A stretch of DNA of 64,000 bases, taken from NCBI RefSeq assembly GCF_032397745.1, contig NZ_CP135921.1:5320501-5384500 (forward strand). Direction: 5' to 3'. This document shows, one piece after another, positions 51,026-58,813 of the stretch. Below the pieces are notes generated by a model. That model was not told the DNA's origin and made no database searches. It saw only the letters and a list, made by a program, of their open reading frames with translations. This DNA is from Bradyrhizobium prioriisuperbiae (GTDB lineage: Bacteria; Pseudomonadota; Alphaproteobacteria; Rhizobiales; Xanthobacteraceae). Numbering within the stretch: position 1 is the stretch's first letter; the number at the start of each line of letters is the position of its first letter. The translations under genes and the position numbers were made by a program.

Positions 51026-52546
51026 CTAGCTGAAGAACGCGATCCGCTCTGCCTGGCTCATGCGGCGGATCGGCGCCAGGGGATCGGACCGGACAACCGG
51101 GTTCGACACCATGCCTAGCGCGATCAGGGCGCTGCCGAGCGAGACCGGCGGTTCGGCTGTGGCCTGCGGTTCAGGGACTGGCGCGTCTGCGACGGCCTCA
51201 GTCGGCTGAACCGGCTGCGGTTCGATGACCGCGACCGGGACAATGGGGGCTTCTGTGCTCGCCGGGGGCGCGTTGGCGATCGTCGCATCGACCGGTGTTT
51301 GACCTGCGATTTCGACCATCGCGGCGAGCGCCAGTTCAGGCGTCAGGTCTTCGGCGACGGCATCGATCGGCTGCACCGCAGGCGAAATTGCGGCCGCTGC
51401 CACGAAGGCCTCTTCCATGCTTGCAAAAGGCGTGTCGGCGGTGGATGCGTCGGCCGGTGGTTCAGCCGGAGGTGTGGCGGCCGTCGCGCCTTCCAGTGCT
51501 GCCAGTTCTGCTTCCGCGCCGCTCGTTTCGGCCAGCCCTGTTTCTGCCAGCCCTGTTTCTGCCAGTCCCGTTTCTGCCAGTCCCGTTTCTGCAACGGCTT
51601 CGACCGGGGCCACCTGAGGTTCGATGGCCGCCGTCGGTGCGACGGGTTCGTCGCTGTCGGCAATCGAGGCGTCTGCGATTGAAGCGCTGGCCGGCGCGTC
51701 TTCAGAAATGGCGGCAGTTGTCGCGTCCGCTGGGGCAGCCGCCAGTGTTTCGGCCAACCCTGTTTCTGCAATGGCTTCGACCGGCTGTGCCATCGCCTCG
51801 ACCGCGGCGACCGGCTCAACGATGTCCTGCGTGCGCGCCACGGGCATGTCGCTGATCGATGCGCTGGCCGGTGGCTCGACCGCGATGGCGGCGGCCTCGG
51901 CCGGCTCGGCTGCTGTGGTGTCGCTGACGTTCGGCGACGACGGCCAGAGGCTGACCACGTTTTCCGCAACCGACGTGGATGCGGGGGTGGGCGCAATGCC
52001 GGTCTCGTCGGCGAGTTCGCTGATTTTCCGCGCGATCAGGTCGAACGATGCCAGCACGGTGGCGGGTGCATCGTGGCCGGCCAGCGCGTCGTGGCTGGCG
52101 CCGATCGCGCGCGCCTGGGTCTCGAGGATATCGCAGATCCGGTTATCGTAGCCGATCTCGCGCAGCCGCCAGGCCACCTCGAGGATGACGCGCAGGCCCT
52201 TGTGCGCCGGCGCCAGCGCGGTGTCGGCATGCAACTCGGTGAGGGCTTTCGACGCGGTGGCCCTGGCCTCGTCAACAGCGCTGCGGATTGCCGCGATGTC
52301 GGCGAGCTGAGCCACGGGCGGAGATGCCGCCTCCTGCTTTTGTGCCGCGACGATCGATTCGACCCGTGCCACAGCTTCCAGCACCATGGCGGTGTCGGCA
52401 TTGCGGTTGCGGCGGGCGTATTCCTTCAGAAACCAGCGCCCCCGCGAGGTCTCCATGAAGGCTTCGCTGATGGCCTGGTAATCCGATTCGGACGGCAGCG
52501 TTCCGCTGGCTGAGATCGGCGAGAGTGCGAAGGCGTCGTTGGCCAT
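51026..52546 (-). CDS. Hypothetical protein with conserved N-terminus and Ala/Glu/Pro-rich repeat region
   Basis: 506 residues. Residues about 15-215 look folded and mostly helical (SDYQAISEAFMETSRGRWFL, VLEAVARVESIVAAQKQE, ILEVAWRLREIGYDNRICDI). Residues about 220-460 are low complexity, rich in Ala, Glu, Pro, Val, and include tandem AETGL units. The last 45 residues (SLGSALIALGMVSNPVVRSD, MSQAERIAFFS) look conserved again. No signal peptide or membrane segment. I do not recognise the family. It resembles proteins with two folded ends joined by a long disordered linker. It is divergent from the MFS gene. Confidence 0.75.
   Translation of the reverse strand: MANDAFALSPISASGTLPSESDYQAISEAFMETSRGRWFLKEYARRNRNADTAMVLEAVARVESIVAAQKQEAASPPVAQLADIAAIRSAVDEARATASKALTELHADTALAPAHKGLRVILEVAWRLREIGYDNRICDILETQARAIGASHDALAGHDAPATVLASFDLIARKISELADETGIAPTPASTSVAENVVSLWPSSPNVSDTTAAEPAEAAAIAVEPPASASISDMPVARTQDIVEPVAAVEAMAQPVEAIAETGLAETLAAAPADATTAAISEDAPASASIADASIADSDEPVAPTAAIEPQVAPVEAVAETGLAETGLAETGLAETGLAETSGAEAELAALEGATAATPPAEPPADASTADTPFASMEEAFVAAAAISPAVQPIDAVAEDLTPELALAAMVEIAGQTPVDATIANAPPASTEAPIVPVAVIEPQPVQPTEAVADAPVPEPQATAEPPVSLGSALIALGMVSNPVVRSDPLAPIRRMSQAERIAFFS
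51525..51584 (-). repeat. 15-base in-frame tandem repeat (AETGL units)
   Basis: Four full copies on the plus strand: GTTTCGGCCAGCCCT, GTTTCTGCCAGCCCT and two identical GTTTCTGCCAGTCCC, then a partial copy GTTTCTGCAACGGCT. Each encodes G-L-A-E-T in the leftward frame, so copy changes keep the frame. A related segment near 51749-51790 (GTTTCGGCCAACCCTGTTTC) shows the region has been duplicated. Confidence 0.85.
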
Positions 52547-52671
52547 GATCCGTCCGGCGCGTTACCCACGCGCTGTAAATAACTGGTCGTTCGTTGATCG
52601 CGCTGTTTCGACGCAAAACCACCCGCGCTACATACGATCACCATGAAAGCCAGCGAATCGCAATTGAATTG

Positions 52672-53883
52672 ATGATTGGAGATTCACAAATTCCCGTTGC
52701 CTCGCCCGACGTTACGAAGCGATTCGCGCTCCGCCTGGCGATCGTCTACGGCGCCGTGTTCGGACTGACCGGAATCAGCCTGCCGTACTTTCCGGTCTGG
52801 CTCAAAGCCGTTGGTGTCGACGTCTGGTGGATCGGGATCATTACCGCGATGCCGGCGCTGACCCGCTTCACGGTGCTGCCGTTCGTCACCGGCTTTGCGG
52901 AGCGGCGCCGCGTCCTGCGGCAGGCCATCGTGGTGCTGGCCGCGCTCACCTCATTCGGCTTTCTCATGGTCGGCCAGTTTCAGCAGCCGCTGCCGATCCT
53001 GCTGTTGTTTGTCCTGACCGCCTGCGTCTGGACCCCGATCATTCCGATGGTCGACGGCTACGCCCTCAAAGGCGTCCGCCAGTACGGATTCGATTACGGT
53101 CCGGTGCGGCTGTGGGGATCGGCGGCCTTTGTGATCGGCGCACTGGCATGCGGCCTGCTCGTCGACATGGTCTCGGCCACCCGGGTGATCTGGGTGATGG
53201 CGGCGATGGCGCTGATCGGCGCGTTGACCAGCCTGCGGCTGCAGCCGCTGGCGGCTGTCCCGGTTTCGGGGCCGCAGCCGCGCGCCGTGATGCTGCTGCG
53301 CAATCCCGGTTTCCTCGCCATCATCTTCACCTCGGCCCTGGTGCAGGGCAGTCACGCCACGCTCTATTCCTTCGCGTCGATCGCTTGGCAGCAGGCGGGG
53401 CTCGGCGGAGTGACCGTGTCGCTGCTGTGGTCGCTCGGCGTGGTCGCCGAGATCGTGGTGTTTGCGATCTCGCCGCGGTTTACCTGGTCGCCGGTGACAC
53501 TGGTGGCGCTCGGCGCCGCCAGCGCCACGCTGCGCTGGGTGCTGACGGCGCAACAGCCGCCGCTGCCGCTGCTGGCGCTGATCCAGATCACGCACGGACT
53601 GACGTTCGGCCTGACCCAGGTCGGCGTCGTCGGCTTATTGCTGCGTCACGTGCCGGCCCAGGTGATGGCCTCGGCGCAGGGCTATCTGGTCGCCGCGACC
53701 GGCATCGCCATGAGCAGCGCGACCATTGCGTCGGGCCCGCTGTATGCGCGTTACGGTGAGGGGGCCTATTATGGGATGTCGGCGATGGCGTTTGTCGGTG
53801 CCGGTCTGATCCTGTTTGCCGGCAAGCGGTACCACCTGTCGGCGGATAGCGTTCAGCCCCAGAGCCCGGCGTCGGGCGGATAG
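52672..53883 (+). CDS. MFS transporter (HcaT/phenylpropionate-like)
   Basis: 403 residues from the ATG at 52672; the open frame reaches 52594 but the added residues are not membrane-like. About twelve membrane segments. VYGAVFGLTGISLPYFPVWL starts the first, and FDYGPVRLWGSAAFVIGALA is the family phrase of the 3-phenylpropionate/nucleoside-type MFS subgroup. The substrate is unknown. The 3' end overlaps the convergent epimerase gene by 31 bases. Confidence 0.84.
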   Translation: MIGDSQIPVASPDVTKRFALRLAIVYGAVFGLTGISLPYFPVWLKAVGVDVWWIGIITAMPALTRFTVLPFVTGFAERRRVLRQAIVVLAALTSFGFLMVGQFQQPLPILLLFVLTACVWTPIIPMVDGYALKGVRQYGFDYGPVRLWGSAAFVIGALACGLLVDMVSATRVIWVMAAMALIGALTSLRLQPLAAVPVSGPQPRAVMLLRNPGFLAIIFTSALVQGSHATLYSFASIAWQQAGLGGVTVSLLWSLGVVAEIVVFAISPRFTWSPVTLVALGAASATLRWVLTAQQPPLPLLALIQITHGLTFGLTQVGVVGLLLRHVPAQVMASAQGYLVAATGIAMSSATIASGPLYARYGEGAYYGMSAMAFVGAGLILFAGKRYHLSADSVQPQSPASGG

Positions 53884-54848
53884 ACCGTCGAACCATCGTA
53901 ATGCAGCCCGCCATCGCGGTCGGCTGACAGCAGTAGCGGTCCGTCGAGATCGACCAGGCGCGCCTGCTGCGCAATCAGCATGGCCGGCGCCATGGCCAGC
54001 GAAGTGGCCACCATGCAGCCGACCATGATGTCGAAGCCGAGCGCGCGGGCCTCGTCGGCCATCGCCAGCGCCTCGGTCAGGCCGCCGGTCTTGTCGAGCT
54101 TGATGTTCACGGCGTCGTAGCGGTCGCGCAGTGCCGCCAGCGAGGCGCGGGCATGGACACTTTCGTCGGCGCAGACCGGGATCGGTCGCTGAATCCGCGC
54201 CAGCGCGTCGTCATGGCCGGCGGGCAGCGGCTGCTCCACCAGGGTGACGCCGACCTGGGCGCAGGCGTTGAGGTTGTGTTCCAGATTGGCTGATGTCCAG
54301 GCCTCGTTGGCGTCGACGATCAGCTCGGAGCGAGGCGCCGCAGTGCGCACCGCCGCGATCCGCGCGCCATCGCCGTCGCCGCCCAATTTGACCTTGAGCA
54401 GCGGCCGGTGCGCGGCGCGTGCCGCCGCCTCCGCCATGGCCTCGGGGGTGCCCAGCGAGAGAGTGTAAGCCGTGGTGCATGGTGCGGGCGCGGGGCGGCC
54501 CAGCAGATCCCAGATCCGCCGGCCGGCTGTTTTGGCTTCCAGATCGAGCATGGCGCAATCCAGCGCGTTGCGGGCTGCGCTCGCCGGCATCGCGGTCTGC
54601 AGGCCTGCCCTGTCGAGCCCGCTGCGCAGCGGCTCCACCATGGCCTCGATGGCGTTGAGCGTGCTCTCAGGTGTTTCCCCATAGCGGGCGTAGGGGGTGC
54701 ATTCGCCGCGGCCGGTGAGGTTGCCCGCGGACACCTTCGCGACCACCACCACCGCCTCGGTCTTGGCGCCGCGGCTGATGGTGAAGCTGCCCGCGATCGG
54801 CCAGCGCTCGATTCGGGCCAGAAGGTTCCGGGGTAGGGTGGAAGTCAT
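53853..54848 (-). CDS. Dipeptide epimerase (L-Ala-D/L-Glu epimerase type)
   Basis: 331 residues, enolase superfamily. The capping N-terminus (FTISRGAKTEAVVVVAKVSA, GRGECTPYARYGETPES) is that of the L-Ala-D/L-Glu epimerases. The barrel has the base pair of lysines in LLKVKLGG and VNIKLDKTGGLTEAL, and metal ligands in LIVDANEAW, EQPLP and ADESV. It recycles murein peptides, fitting peptidoglycan turnover. It overlaps the MFS gene tail; a shared role with the carrier is possible but unproved. Confidence 0.87.
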   Translation of the reverse strand: MTSTLPRNLLARIERWPIAGSFTISRGAKTEAVVVVAKVSAGNLTGRGECTPYARYGETPESTLNAIEAMVEPLRSGLDRAGLQTAMPASAARNALDCAMLDLEAKTAGRRIWDLLGRPAPAPCTTAYTLSLGTPEAMAEAAARAAHRPLLKVKLGGDGDGARIAAVRTAAPRSELIVDANEAWTSANLEHNLNACAQVGVTLVEQPLPAGHDDALARIQRPIPVCADESVHARASLAALRDRYDAVNIKLDKTGGLTEALAMADEARALGFDIMVGCMVATSLAMAPAMLIAQQARLVDLDGPLLLSADRDGGLHYDGSTVYPPDAGLWG

Positions 54849-55105
54849 TCAGAAATCTGGTGATTTTCTTGACGGAATTGTCACATTTGCCCCAGTATGG
54901 CTTTAAATGTGTGGCTGTAAATGCACCGCGCTTGTGGTTTGGGTTGTGGCGCGAAGTCCCCAGTGGGCAGGCGCGCGCGAGTTCGCAACAAAACTCAACA
55001 TGAATCGCCATTTCAAAAGGCCCATTTGAATCCCAAGTTGGCTTATGAAAAAGCGCGCGCTGAGTTCGCGGAACTCGGATTCGGGCATCGGAACAGGACT
55101 TGACG

Positions 55106-56239
55106 GTGGGTGGTGAGCCGACTTTGGAACGCGTCGCCGATGGCGGCAGCGTGGCGTTGCAGGCGTCCGGGCCCTGGACGGCGCAGCATGCCCGCGTGCT
55201 CGAGCGCATGGTGGACGCCGCCGCCAAGCTCGACGGCGCCCAAACCGGCGTGCTGATCGACGTCTCGCAAATCGCCAAGCTCGATACCTTCGGCGCCTGG
55301 CTGATCGAGCGGCTGCGCCGTGGTCTCGCCCAAGGCGGTGTCGAGCCCAGGATCGCGGGCCTGTCGGCGGACTATTCCAGTCTGGTCGACGAAGTGCGGC
55401 GCGTCGGCACTGCCGAGTGGCCGGCGCGGCGGCGGTTTTCCCTGATCGGCATGTTCGACAGAGTCGGGCGCGGCGTGGTGGAGATCGGCGAGTCGCTGAT
55501 CGCGCTGGTCGACATGACCGGCGCGCTGGTGGTCGCGGGCACCCGCGTCGCGCTGCGGCCGAGCAATTTTCGCTTCACCTCGATGGTGCATCACATCGAG
55601 CAGGTCGGCTGGCGCGCGGTGCCGATCGTGACCCTGATCACCTTCCTGATCGGCTGCATCATCGCCCAGCAGGGCTTGTTTCATTTCCGCCAGTTCGGCG
55701 CCGACGTGTTCGTGGTCGACATGCTGGGCGTGCTGGTGCTGCGCGAGATCGGCGTGCTGATCGTCGCCATCATGGTGGCGGGGCGCTCCGGCAGCTCATA
55801 CACCGCCGAGCTCGGATCGATGAAGATGCGCGAGGAGATCGACGCCCTGCGCACGATGGGCTTCGACCCGGTGGAGGTCTTGATCCTGCCGCGCATCCTG
55901 GCGCTGCTGGTGGCGCTGCCGGCGCTGACCTTCATCGGCGCGATGGCCGCGCTTTATGGCGGTGGCCTCGTGGCCTGGCTCTATGGCGGCGTCGATCCCG
56001 ATGCGTTCCTGTTCCGCCTGCGCGAGGCGATCTCGATCGATCACTTCGTGGTCGGCATGATCAAGGCGCCGTTCATGGCGCTGGTGATCGGCATCGTTGC
56101 CAGTGTCGAGGGCCTGCTGGTGCAGGGCAGCGCGGAATCGCTGGGACAGCGCACGACGTCGTCGGTGGTGAAGTCGATCTTCCTGGTCATCGTCATGGAT
56201 GGCGTGTTCGCCATCTTCTTCGCCTCGATCGGGATCTAG
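55106..56239 (+). CDS. mlaE: MlaE-type permease with N-terminal STAS domain
   Basis: 377 residues from the GTG at 55106, seven bases after AGGA; a TTG at 55100 is too close to that site. Residues about 1-110 are a STAS domain (TGVLIDVSQIAKLDTFGAWL), equivalent to MlaB fused to the permease. Residues about 135-375 are the MlaE membrane part (VPIVTLITFLIGCIIAQQGL, GRSGSSYTAELGSMKMREEI, DALRTMGFDPVEVLILPRIL). With the ATPase and MCE protein next to it, it moves phospholipids between inner and outer membrane. Confidence 0.92.
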   Translation: MGGEPTLERVADGGSVALQASGPWTAQHARVLERMVDAAAKLDGAQTGVLIDVSQIAKLDTFGAWLIERLRRGLAQGGVEPRIAGLSADYSSLVDEVRRVGTAEWPARRRFSLIGMFDRVGRGVVEIGESLIALVDMTGALVVAGTRVALRPSNFRFTSMVHHIEQVGWRAVPIVTLITFLIGCIIAQQGLFHFRQFGADVFVVDMLGVLVLREIGVLIVAIMVAGRSGSSYTAELGSMKMREEIDALRTMGFDPVEVLILPRILALLVALPALTFIGAMAALYGGGLVAWLYGGVDPDAFLFRLREAISIDHFVVGMIKAPFMALVIGIVASVEGLLVQGSAESLGQRTTSSVVKSIFLVIVMDGVFAIFFASIGI

Positions 56240-56243
56240 CGCG

Positions 56244-57068
56244 ATGACCCGAGATACTTTGACCCAAGATACTTTGACCCGAGACACGATATTCCGGGAC
56301 CCGACGTCCGAGAGCGCGATCATCTCGGTGCGCGACGTGTCGGTCCGGTTCGGCGCCCGAAAGGTGCTGGATGGCCTCGACCTGGATATTCGCCGCGGCG
56401 AGATCCTCGGCTTTGTCGGCGCTTCGGGGGCCGGCAAGTCGGTGCTGATGCGCACCATCATCGGCCTGGTGCCGAAGCTCAGCGGCCACATCGAGGTGCT
56501 GGGAACGGATATGGATGCGGCTGACAGAACCTCGCGGCGCAGTGTCGAGCGGCGCTGGGGCGTGCTGTTCCAGCATGGCGCGCTGTTCTCGTCACTGTCG
56601 GTGCGGCAGAACATCCAGTTTCCGGTGCGCGAATATCTCAAGCTGTCGGATCGGCTGCTCGACGAAATCACCATGGCCAAGCTTGCCATGGTCGGGCTGA
56701 AGCCGGAGGTGGCGGAACGTTTTCCGTCAGAACTGTCCGGCGGCATGATCAAACGTGTGGCCTTGGCGCGGGCGCTGGCGCTCGATCCGGACATCGTGTT
56801 CCTGGACGAGCCGACCTCGGGCCTCGATCCGATCGGCGCCGGCGAATTCGACGAACTGGTGCGGACCTTGCAGCGGACTTTGGGGTTGACCGTGTTCATG
56901 GTCACCCACGACCTCGACAGCCTGCACACCGCCTGCGACCGCATTGCCGTGCTGGGCGACGGCAAGGTGATCGCGATCGGCACCATGAACGACATGATGG
57001 CTTCGCAGCATCCGTGGCTGCGGGCGTATTTTCACGGTGCGCGCGCACGCGCGCTGACAGCTTCGTAG
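56244..57068 (+). CDS. mlaF: MlaF-type ABC transporter ATPase
   Basis: 274 residues from the ATG at 56244, four bases after mlaE. Walker A GASGAGKSVL, signature ELSGGMIKRVALARAL, Walker B DIVFLDEPTSGLDP, and H-loop VTHDLDS are complete. The N-terminal 20 residues are made of a degenerate 15-base tandem repeat (56246-56290, TRDTL-TQDTL-TRDTI) that is unlikely to be part of the ATPase fold. It drives the MlaE/MlaD lipid transporter. Confidence 0.92.
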   Translation: MTRDTLTQDTLTRDTIFRDPTSESAIISVRDVSVRFGARKVLDGLDLDIRRGEILGFVGASGAGKSVLMRTIIGLVPKLSGHIEVLGTDMDAADRTSRRSVERRWGVLFQHGALFSSLSVRQNIQFPVREYLKLSDRLLDEITMAKLAMVGLKPEVAERFPSELSGGMIKRVALARALALDPDIVFLDEPTSGLDPIGAGEFDELVRTLQRTLGLTVFMVTHDLDSLHTACDRIAVLGDGKVIAIGTMNDMMASQHPWLRAYFHGARARALTAS

Positions 57069-57082
57069 TTGGAGTAGACGAG

Positions 57083-57973
57083 ATGGAGACGCGGGCGAAT
57101 TACGTCCTGATCGGGTTCTTCACGCTGGCGGTGCTCGCCTGCGGGTTCGGATTCGTGATGTGGTTCCAGAGCCTGCATGCGGCCAAGGCGCGCAACCCGC
57201 TGCGGATCGTGTTCGAGGGCTCGGCCTCCGGCCTGCGCACCGGCGCCAGTGTCAACTTCAACGGCATCCGCATCGGCGAGGTGATGTCGGTCAAGATCGA
57301 CGACCCCAAGCGTGTGATCGCGCTGACCTCGGTCGACAAGACGGCGCCGATCCGCCAGGACACCCTGGTCGGCCTGGAATTCCAGGGCCTCACTGGCGTG
57401 GCCGCGATCTCGCTGAAGGGCGGATCGCCGGACGCGCCCGAAGTGCCGCCCGGTGACACCGGCATTCCGACCCTGACCGCCGACCTCAGCGCCACCCAGG
57501 ACGTGATGGAATCGGTGCGCACTTCGGTGCAGAACCTCAATCGGTTGGTCTCCGACAACCAGGCGGTGATCCGCACCTCGCTGCAGAGCATCGAGGCGTT
57601 CGCCTCGACACTGGCGAAGAACTCCGAGCGCATCGACAGCATCATGAGCGGCGTCGATGCCTTCATCGGCGGCAAGGAAGGCGGCGAGCTGGTCGCGGCG
57701 GTGAAGTCGTTCAGGGATCTTGCGGATAACCTCGACAAGCGCACCGCCGACATCACCGCTGGCGTCAACCGCCTGACCGCCTCCGGCGCCAAGGATCTCA
57801 GCGGCCTGATGGCCGAGGGACGCCGCACGCTCGACGACATCAGCCGTGCCGTCAATAATTTCGACAAGAATCCGACCCGCGTGCTGTTCGGCGCCAGCAG
57901 TAGCGATACGCGACCGGATCAGCCGCGTTCCGTGGTGCGGGTGCCGGCGGACGCACGGGCGCGGGCGCGGTAG
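57083..57973 (+). CDS. mlaD: MlaD-family MCE protein
   Basis: 296 residues from the ATG at 57083 (GGAG eight bases upstream). One N-terminal membrane segment (YVLIGFFTLAVLACGFGFVM), an MCE domain at about 40-120 (GSASGLRTGASVNFNGIRIG, LVGLEFQGLTGVAAISLKGG) and a long helical C-terminus (about 160-270). It forms the periplasmic lipid-binding ring of the Mla complex. No mlaC or outer-membrane lipoprotein gene follows; the neighbour is convergent three bases away. Confidence 0.92.
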   Translation: METRANYVLIGFFTLAVLACGFGFVMWFQSLHAAKARNPLRIVFEGSASGLRTGASVNFNGIRIGEVMSVKIDDPKRVIALTSVDKTAPIRQDTLVGLEFQGLTGVAAISLKGGSPDAPEVPPGDTGIPTLTADLSATQDVMESVRTSVQNLNRLVSDNQAVIRTSLQSIEAFASTLAKNSERIDSIMSGVDAFIGGKEGGELVAAVKSFRDLADNLDKRTADITAGVNRLTASGAKDLSGLMAEGRRTLDDISRAVNNFDKNPTRVLFGASSSDTRPDQPRSVVRVPADARARAR

Positions 57974-57976
57974 CAA

Positions 57977-58690
57977 TTAATCCGCGAATCCGATCCGCAC
58001 CCGTCGGTTCTGCCGCCCCTTGTTCTCGATCTTGAGGATTTTGACCCGCCGTGCCTGGCCAGTCGAGGCAAGGTGCGTGCCGCCGCAACCCTGGCGGTCG
58101 AGGTCCGCGATCTCGACAATGCGCACCAGGCCATCGGCCTGTCGTGGCGGTGCCACGGATTTGCTGCGGAACAGGCCCGCCGTGGCATTAGCGTCGTCCC
58201 ATGGCATATGAAAGGCACGCACCGGCAAATCCTGCCGGATCACATCGTTGATGGGGCCGTCGAGTGCGCGCAGCCGGTCATTGTCGGCGCCGGGCAGATC
58301 GAAGTCGAGGCGGAACGTGGCGTCGGCCGAGAGCTGGGCGCCGGTCAGCAACGCGCCGCCGAAATCTCGGAACACGACGCTGTTGGCGACATGGGCGAGG
58401 GTGTGCAACTCGCGCATCAGGTTGCGGAAGGGCGCATCGATCGTCACCAGCACCGTGTCGGCGAGGACCGCGTCGCCATCGAACGCATGCCATAGTCCGC
58501 CGTCGCCCGCGGTGACCTCGCGAACAGCCGCCCGGCCGCCGGTCCAGGCAATTGATGCGATATCCATGAGCTGACCGCCGCCGCCGGGAAAGATCGGCGA
58601 GCCGGCCAACAGCACCATGCCGGGGCGGGCATCGAGCACGCGGCATTCGCGCGCGACGACATCAGGATGCTCCTGGCAATCAAGCTGCAT
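57977..58690 (-). CDS. AlaX-type alanyl-tRNA editing protein
   Basis: 237 residues from the ATG at 58690 (ribosome site AAGGAA). The metal-binding editing motifs are intact: HTLAH (His96, His100) and CGGTH (Cys202, His206). PIFPGGGGQLMDIASI is the usual loop after the first strand. Such free-standing proteins hydrolyse misacylated Ser- or Gly-tRNA(Ala). The frame stays open up to 58792 but the extra residues are not family-like. The 3' end lies three bases from mlaD in convergent orientation. Confidence 0.9.
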   Translation of the reverse strand: MQLDCQEHPDVVARECRVLDARPGMVLLAGSPIFPGGGGQLMDIASIAWTGGRAAVREVTAGDGGLWHAFDGDAVLADTVLVTIDAPFRNLMRELHTLAHVANSVVFRDFGGALLTGAQLSADATFRLDFDLPGADNDRLRALDGPINDVIRQDLPVRAFHMPWDDANATAGLFRSKSVAPPRQADGLVRIVEIADLDRQGCGGTHLASTGQARRVKILKIENKGRQNRRVRIGFAD

Positions 58691-58763
58691 GTTGAGTTCC
58701 TTCCGCGCGCCGTCGTCTGCAGTGTACCGTACGGTCCTGCAACGACAAGCCGGCCACAAAAAA

Positions 58764-58783
58764 GCGGAGGCTTTCGCCTCCGC
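58764..58783 (-). terminator. Rho-independent terminator of the giant coiled-coil gene
   Basis: On the minus strand GCGGAGGC, loop GAAA, GCCTCCGC followed by TTTTTTG: a perfect 8-bp stem with six U residues, 30 bases after the stop codon of the leftward giant gene. A clean terminator that separates it from the AlaX-type gene. Confidence 0.85.
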
Positions 58784-58813
58784 CTTTGTCATTCAATCGC
58801 GATCGATGTTCGA

